Positions 11,417-22,498 of a stretch of 64,000 nt of DNA are shown here, piece after piece (the stretch's first letter is position 1; the number at the start of each line of letters is the position of its first letter). The position numbers and the translations under genes are program-made. The notes under the pieces were generated by a model. It was not told where the DNA came from, searched no databases, and was given only the letters and a program-made list of their open reading frames with translations. Source of the DNA: Ciona intestinalis (Eukaryota; Chordata; Ascidiacea; Phlebobranchia; Cionidae); NCBI RefSeq assembly GCF_000224145.3, contig NC_020175.2, forward strand, positions 731,948 through 795,947, given 5' to 3'.

Positions 11417-12016
11417 GGCAACTGCTTAGCTTCTCTTGGTAACTGCACTCTGTACTAAGTCTAAACCGCAAGACTCGAATTTCTCGCGTTTTTACTCAAT
11501 TGTCTACGTGATAGCGCACAGGTAAACATGTGACGTCACAGCAGCGTCGATTTCTGAAGGCGTTAATTTGACCATTGTACAGCAGACTTTTTAATCACGA
11601 AGCGGAATTCAAACGTTGACGTATACATTGTGAGTGGTCGATATCACGTAAGATGTGCATATGCATTTAAGTACGTGCATATTACAGCATGCGTTATGGT
11701 TGTCTTGTATTATAAAGTTAAATGCCGGTTTAAATACCTATATATCGCATTTTAAGCTGCAGCAATCGCTCAGATAACAATAGGACACTCTTGACACAGA
11801 TTTAGAAAACACAAACTTTTTGTAACTTCGACGACTAACAAGTTGGACAAATACGACACAGTCAGAGTTACAGAAAATATCAAACTTTATGTTTTGTATT
11901 ACTTTGGTTAACACAAACCGCAATTATTTTGTCGACTACATTTGGCTTATAGATAGTAACTGGTGTTTTCTAACAGCAGCTGCTGTGCGTTACTGAATGA
12001 TGTACAGGCATATTAA

Positions 12017-12187
12017 TACAGGGTGAATGGGTACTGTTAGCATATAAAATTCCATAATTCCCAATTAGCAACGCTATTTACAATCGTGGGGAAAAGGTTT
12101 TATAAGTCTATACATATTTCTTTGTTCATTATTATACCAACTAGGACGATAAAGGCAAATAAAAATATGGACCATCTTACCCTGATC
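12017..12187 (+). mobile_element. MITE, degraded
   Basis: Ends CAGGGTGAATGGGTACTGTT and GGACCATCTTACCCTGATCC with an eroded core. Confidence 0.6.
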
Positions 12188-12752
12188 CACTCAAAATAAA
12201 ATTTAAGTTAAGCCATATAATGCAAGCTTAAATTTGGGTCTAGGCAAATTTTAAACCGGTATAGTTGATAATACTTAGGGCAGAAATCTCTCGATCAATA
12301 CTGCGAGAGTAACAGTTAGATTGCTACCACTTGAGTACTGGGCCTCAGCTTTATTTACACAACCCGCCATTATAATAGTAGGCTACGCTTTCCACAAAGC
12401 TGATGTGTTCCTTTGTCGTCTTTACTTCGCGATGGCGTATGTAACAGAAGTGGACGTCGCTTGTAACAAAGGAAAGGTATTCAGTGATTGTTATGGAACA
12501 AACGGTGTGTTTAGTATCTGCTTGTTATAAAGCTTCAATCCCGTGTTATAAAATTAAAGATTACATATAGGGTAAAATTAAAGTTCTGAGGTTATTGGAA
12601 TAAAGGCGTGGTTTTTGAAGCCACTTTTGGATTGTGTATTTAATTGGATTTGTTTGCGTAGTATATAGGCCTAACCTGTAGTATAAGCCATTGTTACGTG
12701 TATGTGCGTAAGGAATGTAAAACTGTAACCTATCGACTGTTTGGTCAAATAT

Positions 12753-12945
12753 AGTACTGTGGGGTAAGATGGATACTGTTATATAGCTGATACTATTTTC
12801 CATTTCCTAATAGTGATCTTAACAATTAACAGCGTTCTTTTAGAGTCATAAGGATACAGTTGATTCTGTAGATTTTCCTTGTTTCTTAGCAAACGAGATG
12901 ATAAAACAAAATGAAAACATGGCCCATCTTACCCCAACCTATTAT
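12753..12945 (+). mobile_element. MITE, family B
   Basis: AGTACTGTGGGGTAAGATGG at the left and GGCCCATCTTACCCCAACCT at the right. Confidence 0.8.
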
Positions 12946-13139
12946 ATTTTATTAAACAAAAAATTTAGTAGACACTGCAGTTTTGCGTAGGAGGTATAGA
13001 TGGAATTCACGGTTTGTTTTATAAACCTTCGGCAGCATAAGAACCATAGCGACAGCAAAATAAGTTCGTAATATTTTACCAGCATTAGAATGTATGGTTG
13101 ATGTTTCTAAGTACGTAAGATAGATTCTAATAAAGCGAT

Positions 13140-14868
13140 ATGGCTTCTCCGTTAAGCATAATGGACATACGTGGAAGCCCATCAGATTCGAAAAAGAAGC
13201 ATATCTCTTTGGAAGAGAGAGAAAAGTTGTACTCGGAGCTCGACCCGAGGATGACAGCGTTCTCACCGAGGCCTGAGACTCGACTCGCTTTGCAAAAATC
13301 ACCGACGACTGATGTTAAAATATCCATGAATCACAAGTAGGTGAAAATGAAATAATTTATATACCGATTCTATTCTATTATGGTCGAGGTCCTATAAAGT
13401 GGTTCGCCATGGGGACCTTAGATTTAGGCAACAGTTGGCTCATTAGATTGTCGCATTGGCTTCCAATTCGACCACTTCTATTTAGAGATGCCCAATAGAC
13501 ATCTGTTTATGTATGACCTATATTGCTCCGGTGTATTTTACTGATTGCTGCACGGCAGTGGTAAATGCATCGAAGTTCGATTGGTCTGCCGTTTTGTTTA
13601 AACTGTGCTCACAAACCTAACGTTAAACTCGTTTCAGACTCCGCACATTTCGTGACGAATCAACGATTATTTATCCTTTGACTTCTTACCAAACCTGGGT
13701 GGACGCTGGTCGCCTAGAACCACTTTTCCCTGAGCGGCCTGACCCCGAGTACAACTCAAACGTTTGGCGGCATTTCAGTACCAGAGATCCCGCCACTATT
13801 GCCTACCGAAATCAAAGGATCTCGGACCTTGTAGCTTCCATGTACCCACTGAACATTCCCCCACCCTCTCGTATGGGAGACTCCACTTACGCGAATTTCA
13901 TTAAATATGGAGATATCTTCAGAGATCCGTTGAAAAAAGCGAAGAAAATAACTTGGACGGAACAGGAACTCGCGGTAAACGTTTTTATCAGATAAATGTA
14001 ATTCTTTATTTTCGCGTCACTGGGCAACAGAGCTTAACAGAAGTGACAGTAAAATACCTTAAAATAGGGAACGTTCAAGCAATGTCATATTTGATCAGCC
14101 ATGGCCCACTAAAGGTAAATATTCTGGCCGTATATTTAGTAGACCATGGATTAGCAAAGATAGCATTATAATTGGTTTACGGTTACTTTCCGTAATTTCG
14201 TTTACTACTCAGACTTCGTTACCGCGGCCAGAAAGACAAAGTTAAGTTCTTTATTCACTTTCATAGGAAATGAAACGACTTGACGTTTTATCGGACGCCA
14301 GAGTCCCACCTACAGACGACAGAGGTCGTATCCTACCACCGTTATCATTTAGACGTCTACAAGCTCAAGGAAGAATACGTCATTTACCAATGTCGTTGGA
14401 CAACAGGTAAGCTGGATAGTTTACACTTTATGAAAGCGTTACACGGATAAGACATCAGATGAAAATTTAATTTTCGTAAACAAATCGGGTTATACGACGT
14501 TGCTACCATTGTGATTGCATGTGCCGCAAGAAACCGCAATTGCTCTGAACAAATGATCTTTTATGTGTGAAATTGTCAGCCATACACCCAAAAAATCAAA
14601 CAATATTAGCCCACATGTGGTAACTCATTCGTTACTACGCGACGCAAGAATAAATAAAATTCCGTCAACTTCCGTTATGTTCGATTCAAATTGTTTCAGA
14701 TACCAAATCCCACCAAGCCGAGGAGTATCTGGTCGACACCATCTTCCACATGATAAACATTCAGACACTGCATCGCTAGCTTCACGAAACACAAGTCTGC
14801 GACATAAGGGATTACTGTGGAAGTTCTCATACAAGATGAATCACCCAGAATACGATCGGGTGAATTAA
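13140..14868 (+). CDS. Unrecognised 280-residue basic protein, four exons
   Basis: Exons 13140-13336, 13638-13974, 14267-14406 and 14700-14868 splice in matching phases (843 bases, 280 residues plus TAA). In-frame stops sit just before the ATG, so the start is firm. There is no signal peptide or membrane segment. The protein is rich in Arg, Pro and Tyr with short repeated-looking motifs (WVDAGRLEPLFPERPDPEY, NVWRHFSTRDP, PPSRMGDSTYANFIKYGD, GRILPPLSFRRL) and a Lys-rich middle (PLKKAKKITW). The style recalls small axonemal or microtubule-inner proteins, but that is only an impression and I do not recognise the family. Codon choice and clean splice sites support a real gene. The next gene downstream, UBE2J2-like, is convergent. 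Confidence 0.8.
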
Positions 14869-14949
14869 ACTTATGTTATTCAACCATGTTCCTAAATGAA
14901 GTTAGTCACAAAAATGCAATGTTTAAATCTGTGGATGGTTGATGTGTAT

Positions 14950-15045
14950 GAATTATGAAACAGAACGTTTATGACAATGACCCTTCCCCGCCTAACGTCC
15001 CCGTTATGAGAGGATAAACAAGTTACATTCACTCAATCAATGCAC
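14950..15045 (+). repeat. SINE tail fragment
   Basis: GAAACAGAAC... and AGGATAAACAAGTTACATTC. Confidence 0.65.
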
Positions 15046-15141
15046 GTCACAAAAAGCTCGTTGCTACTGCACCCGACTGTCGTAATATTCCAACCACGTT
15101 ATTGAAACTCGTAATCACCTGCCAAGAAATGCTATCTAAGT

Positions 15142-15326
15142 AAGGTAGGGGGAGACGGGACACCTTCTTAATTTTTCTCGTCTTATTTGGTGATAAACAA
15201 AGAACATTCGAAGAGTTATAAAAAGGTATTCTCACGACTTTTATAGACCTTCGTAGATTGTTTAAAACACGACCGGAATATTTGGATATTATAAAATAAG
15301 GTGTCCCGTCTTGCCCCATCCTACTA
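15142..15326 (-). mobile_element. MITE, family A, reverse
   Basis: GGTAGGGGGAGACGGGACAC to GTGTCCCGTCTTGCCCCATC, core reversed. Confidence 0.82.
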
Positions 15327-15921
15327 AAACCACTTTGAGTAGCGTGCAATATGACGACACTTTTGTAAATTGCCGCTTTTATAGGTGTTGGAGACCCAGC
15401 GTGAAAAGGAGAGATGGAGAATCAAAAACAGCAAGATGAGAGAACTACGCAAGCAAGCTATACAGAACGAATTACTTGCTAGCTATTAGAATAAGATTAA
15501 ACATCTTTGAAATGGGAAAAAGTGATCTTTTTATACGTATGCCACAAGCTGCAAATGAGACACTGTAAACTACAGTATAATGTACTTTAGAATGGTTAAC
15601 AAAGCCGTTGGAGCTTCAGCAAACTTATGTTACTTTTATACACCTCATGCTCACTGTCAAGTTAGAAGGTTGTTTTGATAATAAAACGAATTATTAAGTG
15701 GTCGCGGTGTGCCTTTATCTATCTTCAAACTATAGGCATTTAGGCAACAGTGATTCTAAATTATTAGCTGTATCTGTTGAACACTGGACTCCTGAATATT
15801 AGGAAGTTACTTACCTGCAGATTTAACAACAGCTCATTTAAATTAAACAGAAACATTTTAATCATTCAGGTCCATGTCTATACAGGAAAATTAAGTTACC
15901 AAATCTTATTAAACAAATTAT

Positions 15922-16115
15922 ATAGTAAGAGGGGGAAGATGGGACACCTTTAGCACAAAAAATCCAATTATCTTGATTGTGTTTCAAACAATTAACAACA
16001 GTCTATGGGAGCCGTGAGGATACCGTTTTATGATTCTAGGAATTTTCTTTATTACAAATCTAAGTGATAAAATAGAACTAAAAGGTATCCCATCTTTCCC
16101 CACCTTACTATATAT
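15922..16115 (+). mobile_element. MITE, family A
   Basis: Full-length: AAGAGGGGGAAGATGGGACA to CCCATCTTTCCCCACCTTAC, bracketed by TATAGTAA / TTACTATA. Confidence 0.85.
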
Positions 16116-16750
16116 CCAAAGATATTGTACAAAGCAAAGCATTATATACACAGCTTTGTTCAAATCTTAACACCTCAACAATGAAAGAAGTATAAGAACA
16201 TTATTCACCTACAAAAAAATAAAACAGGATAAATTAAAACACAAAACTTCAGCAGTGTTTAAATCTAAATGTGGCCAGAGCAAAATAAATTCAAGGTTTT
16301 ATTTTATACACTAGCGCCTATGCTTGGATTTTTAAACGACATCTAATAAATAGGAACTAAATAAAACAAACTATAATTTATGTTTACTAGGGATTAATGC
16401 AAGTCTAGATAGTTTATCAGTGGTACAACGCCAATGATGTGCATTAAATTTGGTAAATTGTGGCAAGAACCTTTTACTATTCAACCATTAATATATCAAA
16501 ATGTTTTTTTGTTTTTTTAAATTGCAACATGTAAGTTAGGCCCGTTAAACATTTGGTTTGTTGCAAACAGATCCAAGAGTTCTGTGACCTTAGTGTTAAG
16601 GAATCTCTTATCTAGAACAGAAAGAAGGGCGAAACTAACCAACACAATGGGTTAGTAGTTACTTACATTAAAGCTAAATTTACAATTTCTACCTACTGTG
16701 TGTAAGTGCAGGAAAATACACCATGTTGGAATAACTTAAACGCATGACAT

Positions 16751-17806
16751 CTAATTTAAGGTCTTTAAAATTGTGTTGACTAAAAACCCAAAAGCTGCCA
16801 CACCAATAAGAATAAATATATTTGCGAAACCTCTGTTCCCATCATCGTGATTTTGCCGATTATTTACATTAGCGGGGTTGGTAACTTCTGAAGTGTTTTG
16901 CTCAGTAGTAGACTGGGTATGATTAGAGCTGCTTTTTTCCTCAATGGAGGACCTAATCTTTTCTGTGATGGCTGGGAACAATTCGCAGAAAGTTTTATTC
17001 TGGATGTTGAAAAGGCGGCTGCATACAGCGAGGTTTCTCTTCGTAAAATCGGAAGATTCTACTGATCCAAGAGTTGGTGTTTCCTCCACCATGAAACTAA
17101 GGAGCCCAGTAAGAATTGTTCCTACAGACCAGGCAGGATTCCATGTATCTGGGTGGAAGTCACTAATGGAGAGACAGAGTCGTGTGTTGCATTTGAATCG
17201 ACCACTTGGTGTGATCATATATATGGCTGGTGGACGGAACGGAAACTCTCGTGGAAAGACTAATTTACCATGGTAGAAACCTCCAGTGTATGGGGTATCG
17301 TCTGGTCCAGTTACCTGAAAATTATGTTTAATTATTAACACAGTGAATTTATAGAATTATCAGTGATATTTGCATTATTATAATCATGGCTAGTGCTTTA
17401 TTGATTTAATTAAAAAGGAAAATAAAACAAACTACAAAGTTAACCAAAGGATTAAAACCTAAGTTGACACTTGGTATAGCAGGTAACCTTCCTTGGAATT
17501 TCTGCACTGAAAAAATCAAAAACATTACATGAATTTATGGAAGGAAATTTGTTACACAAGATTGTGTGTTTAAGTATTGAATATTAGGTCTCCCCTGTAT
17601 TTATAAAAAGTGGTACCTCCTAAAAACTCTTACCAGTGAGTAATTAAATAATTAATTAAATAGAAACTCACAAGGTAATGCCATTCCAATATATTGGAAG
17701 GTAGAGGTTCAGCTGTTATGTAAGGTATTGGATCTTTCTTTAGCCTCATGTAATCTTGCTTTAACCTTTGAGTTGCAGTAATGGGAACTTTGGAACGTTT
17801 AGACAT
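16751..17806 (-). CDS. UBE2J2: ER-anchored ubiquitin-conjugating enzyme E2 J2
   Basis: Two exons on the minus strand, 17672-17806 (ATG 17806) and 16751-17314 (TAG), give 232 residues. The protein aligns by eye along its length with vertebrate UBE2J2: TATQRLKQDYMRLKKDP near the start, EPLPSNILEWHYL at the exon junction, FPREFPFRPPAIYMITPSGR, then CNTRLCLSISDFHPDTWNP, where the active-site cysteine is about residue 92. A polar linker rich in Ser, Asn and Gln leads to a C-terminal hydrophobic anchor (ANIFILIGVAAFGFLV), the tail anchor that places this E2 on the cytosolic face of the ER for ER-associated degradation. The intron is about 357 bases. The C-terminal linker is shorter than in human but nothing essential is missing. 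Confidence 0.96.
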
Positions 17807-18547
17807 GATGCAATGAATAGTTTTCTATTTTAAAACCATATGTTGCATCTAATGCATGGAACGAACAAAAATTAAGTTCATTTGAAACAAAACATCGGTT
17901 AGCATTTAAATAATGTAATGCAGTGCTTCTTAACCCCGGGATCATGACCTCAAAGTAGGTTAGCATTCTATATGGTTGGGTCCCTACTACAGTATTCGAA
18001 ATGCCCATTAATATTGTTACCGGAATACTAGTCAGTTAGAATTAGGTTACTATTTCTTTGCTACTAGTTTATACTTAAAACAAGGTTGACAAGCACTGAC
18101 GCTAAGACAGTTTAAAAAAAATTCAATATATATTTAATAATATATATATATATACATTAGATCGAATGTTATAGCAAATATATCAATGTCTTTTCATTAC
18201 AAATTGAATTATTTATATTAACATTAAATTGCATTGTTTTGTACACTTCAAAACAAAAGTATCTGAATTTATATTAATTAGAATAGACACCCAACGTCTC
18301 AAGCAAGAATAGAGAAACTTTAGGGCACCATAGTCCATACTAGAAGATTTGCCTTGACAAACTAGTTCGATTAGGCAGTTTTGCTAAAAATACAGCATGC
18401 TCCAATAAGTTCAGAAACAACATTAAATATTTAAGGAAAAAATGTAATGATATAAATTGTACACAGTACAAACTTAGATTCAATTATCCATACTTACCTG
18501 GTGTTTAAGCAATCTACTGACAAAATAGCAAAATAAAATAAAAAGTT
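17807..18547. other. Intergenic, AT-rich, same-strand neighbours
   Basis: This lies between the start of UBE2J2 and the stop of the SUGP1-like gene, both on the minus strand. It includes a TA-rich simple repeat around 18127-18165. It should hold the UBE2J2 promoter and the SUGP1 3' UTR. No exon is seen. Confidence 0.6.
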
Positions 18548-19975
18548 TTAATAGTAAGATCGCCTTGGGTTATTTAAAGGGTTTGGTCGGAATCTGTAAG
18601 CAAGCATCATCCGTTTCCTATATGCTGAAAAATCATCATCATTTTGGTTTAAACCATCAGGTCTCTCAATGCCAACTCCTTGACCATTAACAGATTGCTG
18701 ACCTTTGTTCACAGGCTGTGTTATACCTTGCCCTTCACTACCAAGTCCCTGGCCTTCTTCCCAGCCCATTTTCGCCAGCATTTTAAACCCGATATTGTCG
18801 CATTGAATCTTAAACTCTTTATAGTCTGAGAAATCAGGAGTCCTGCCTTCCTTGAGTGCTTTGTATGTTTCCATGAACTTTTCTAGCTCTGCTGGTGGTA
18901 AAAAGTCCCCAATAAAGTGTTTTCCATCAGCTTCTTCCGTCAACTTATCAGCAAGAACTTGTGTCTTTTCCATTTCCTTTTTACGCAACTGATGCTCCCA
19001 TGTTCCAAGCTCGGCATCTATTTCTTCATCACTGTCATACGCATGTTTAATCTTGGGCTGTTTAACTTGAACAGGAGCAGCGTTTTGTACAGCAGCATTG
19101 CGGCTTGCCATTACTAGGTTATACATGTTTTGCATCTCTCTCTGCTCTTCCAATTGCTTCTTTTGGGCAGTGCTTAGCTCTGTTACCCCCACGAGCCCCA
19201 CAGGACGGTAATTCTGTGGCAATCCTAGACTTACAGGCTGCTGTACCACCACTGGTGTTGGGTTCTGCATGCCAGGTATACTTGCCATACCTGGAGGAGC
19301 GATGTCTGTCAAATCAACTTTATCACCCCACCGCTTCTTTCGAGGTTTCGCTTTTGTATTACCTGGTGTCGATTTAACATTAGTGTTTGAAACAGGTGTA
19401 GAAACTATTGTTCCAACTGGATTTACAACAGTTGGAGATATAATGGCCGCAGGTTTCTTTACAGATGGTGCAGCAACACTACTCTGCACTGTATTCGAAA
19501 CTATAGAACCAGATTTCTGCTGGTTTGAAATATTATTTACAGAAGTGGATTTTTTAGTTTTCTTTGTACTGGTATTACCAGTCTCATCATCACTACTGCT
19601 GCTATCATCACCATGGAAACAAGTTGCTGTTACTGATTGTATTTCGGAATCAACCAAAGAGTTATTCGCTTGTTTTGGATTTGTTCTCTTCATTTGTTGC
19701 AGCATATTCGCAAACCGCGACTTTTTAATTGCTGGTTCATTCCCTTTCTTTAACAACGATCTTTTTTGAAATCCACTGTTATTTTTTTCGCTACTACTTA
19801 AACTTTTTGATTTTAAAAATTTATCCATGAACTGCCCATCATTATCAGGTGTATGATCCTTTTCTTTGCTTTCCAATGCTTTTTGTTTCTCTAAAGCCTT
19901 TTCTTGTATTTTCTTCATCCTTTCGGCCAACATTGTGGCCTGTAGGTTGAGTTGCTCGCTCTTTCTGCCAGCCAT
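18548..19975 (-). CDS. SUGP1: SUGP1-like splicing factor (G-patch), without SURP domains, single coding exon
   Basis: One uninterrupted minus-strand frame of 475 residues (ATG 19975). The N-terminus has the conserved helical start and KRSLL motif of SUGP1. A UHM-ligand-like motif KPRKKRWGDK lies near 210-219. The block from about residue 257 is nearly canonical: RPVGLVGVTELSTAQKKQLE, AYDSDEEIDAELGTWEHQLR, HFIGDFLPPAELEKFMETYK, a G-patch at about 394-440 (GFKMLAKMGWEEGQGLG) and the invariant tail MMLAYRFRPNPLNNPRRSYY. In vertebrate SUGP1 two SURP modules lie between the N-terminal region and the UHM-ligand motif; here that place holds a Ser/Thr/Val-rich linker (about 100-205) with no SURP pattern. 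There are no introns. The known role is branch-site recognition with SF3B1 and DHX15. The ATG follows directly after ...TTATAG, which could be a trans-splice acceptor (inference). Confidence 0.93.
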   Translation of the reverse strand: MAGRKSEQLNLQATMLAERMKKIQEKALEKQKALESKEKDHTPDNDGQFMDKFLKSKSLSSSEKNNSGFQKRSLLKKGNEPAIKKSRFANMLQQMKRTNPKQANNSLVDSEIQSVTATCFHGDDSSSSDDETGNTSTKKTKKSTSVNNISNQQKSGSIVSNTVQSSVAAPSVKKPAAIISPTVVNPVGTIVSTPVSNTNVKSTPGNTKAKPRKKRWGDKVDLTDIAPPGMASIPGMQNPTPVVVQQPVSLGLPQNYRPVGLVGVTELSTAQKKQLEEQREMQNMYNLVMASRNAAVQNAAPVQVKQPKIKHAYDSDEEIDAELGTWEHQLRKKEMEKTQVLADKLTEEADGKHFIGDFLPPAELEKFMETYKALKEGRTPDFSDYKEFKIQCDNIGFKMLAKMGWEEGQGLGSEGQGITQPVNKGQQSVNGQGVGIERPDGLNQNDDDFSAYRKRMMLAYRFRPNPLNNPRRSYY

Positions 19976-20681
19976 CTATAAGCTATTGGGAAAAACAATC
20001 TGAAAAGTGCTATACAAACCATGTTTAGCAACAGTACACAAACTCTTATGAATCGAAAAAATAAATAAACAGACAATTAAACAAATAAGTTTAAACAACC
20101 AGCAGTCCAGGTAGTATACGTTATATGGTTATGGTTTGGTCTGCAAAAATCATATAAACCATAATTTAACAACTCATTATAATGTTAATAAACCTGTATC
20201 TCCGGTAAAACAATAAACAGCACATCTATACGACTACGACTGTATAATAAATAACCGTTTTCGTAATTTCAAAGTACGATTTATTTTCCTAATTACTTCT
20301 TTATTCGAATGTGGAATCTATAAACGAGTTTTAACTTACTTTTACTATGACCCACTGCACATTTACATCATTCTTTATGCGCAAAATGTCTCCTTTAACA
20401 ATCTCACTACGTACAAATATTCTATACTGCCTTCCACAAACAAAATACAGACCAAGTGATCAAGAGTAGAGCGCAAGACGACTTTTTAATAAAATTACCA
20501 GTAGTTCTCTAAATTAAAAGTGAAACCAAGACTTATAAACCTAAACGCATAATTTTACTAAAAATCTCAGCTTAACTAAATATTCACCCCAAACAAATGC
20601 AGAGTTGTTTGAATGAATGTGAAAATACCGACAACCATGAAAACGTAACATGTCGAGTTCTTTCCATTCTCGTCGCCAAAA
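19976..20681. promoter_or_regulatory. Divergent promoter region SUGP1-like / RPL27A
   Basis: About 700 bases separate the start codons of the minus-strand SUGP1-like gene and plus-strand RPL27A. The only structure seen is a pyrimidine-rich CTTTCC stretch at 20661-20666, of the kind that starts terminal-oligopyrimidine ribosomal-protein mRNAs. No frame resembling a SURP domain is present, which argues against missed upstream SUGP1 exons. Confidence 0.55.
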
Positions 20682-22254
<1,573 letters not shown>

Positions 22255-22261
22255 ATTGATC

Positions 22262-22267
22262 AATAAA
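22262..22267 (+). terminator. Polyadenylation signal of RPL27A
   Basis: AATAAA begins seven bases after the RPL27A stop codon ends, giving a very short 3' UTR. Confidence 0.85.
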
Positions 22268-22360
22268 CTAAGAAAATAAGAAAAAGATATTTTCTGTGTT
22301 GTGTTTTGCACTGGATTAACTGCTGCTGAGTTGTACAACCAAAACTTTTTAGTTTGATGT

Positions 22361-22366
22361 TTTATT
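22361..22366 (-). terminator. Polyadenylation signal of PHF14-like gene
   Basis: AATAAA on the minus strand, about 130 bases after the stop at 22499. The two convergent transcripts would end only some tens of bases apart. Confidence 0.65.
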
Positions 22367-22498
22367 GAAATTAGTACCATGGCTTAGAAAAAGGGGTGCA
22401 AACATAAGATGTGTTCAAGAGAAACAGCAATAATAAAATGGTAGCCAAACTAAATGTTTAAATCTTAATGGACTAAAACCAAAAAGTTCCTTATTTTT

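Larger units (their letters stand above)
11417..13139. other. Intergenic, MITE-bearing
   Basis: This lies between the minus-strand C6-like start and the plus-strand 280-residue gene, so it must hold two divergent promoters. Visible contents are degraded MITEs at about 12017-12187 and 12753-12945 and a TGACGTCA palindrome at about 11531. Open frames here (for example 12321-12530, +) show no homology I recognise. Confidence 0.6.
14869..16750. other. Convergent intergenic region with SINE tail and two MITEs
   Basis: This lies between the 280-residue gene (+) and the UBE2J2-like gene (-). It holds a SINE tail at about 14950-15045 and MITEs at about 15142-15326 and 15922-16115. A TTTATT at 16298-16303 (AATAAA on the minus strand) may serve the UBE2J2-like transcript. 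No coding exon is seen. Confidence 0.6.

Noticed and set aside
12321-12530. 69-residue plus-strand open frame
   Set aside because: It needs a TTG start, has no homology I recognise and no neighbouring exon.
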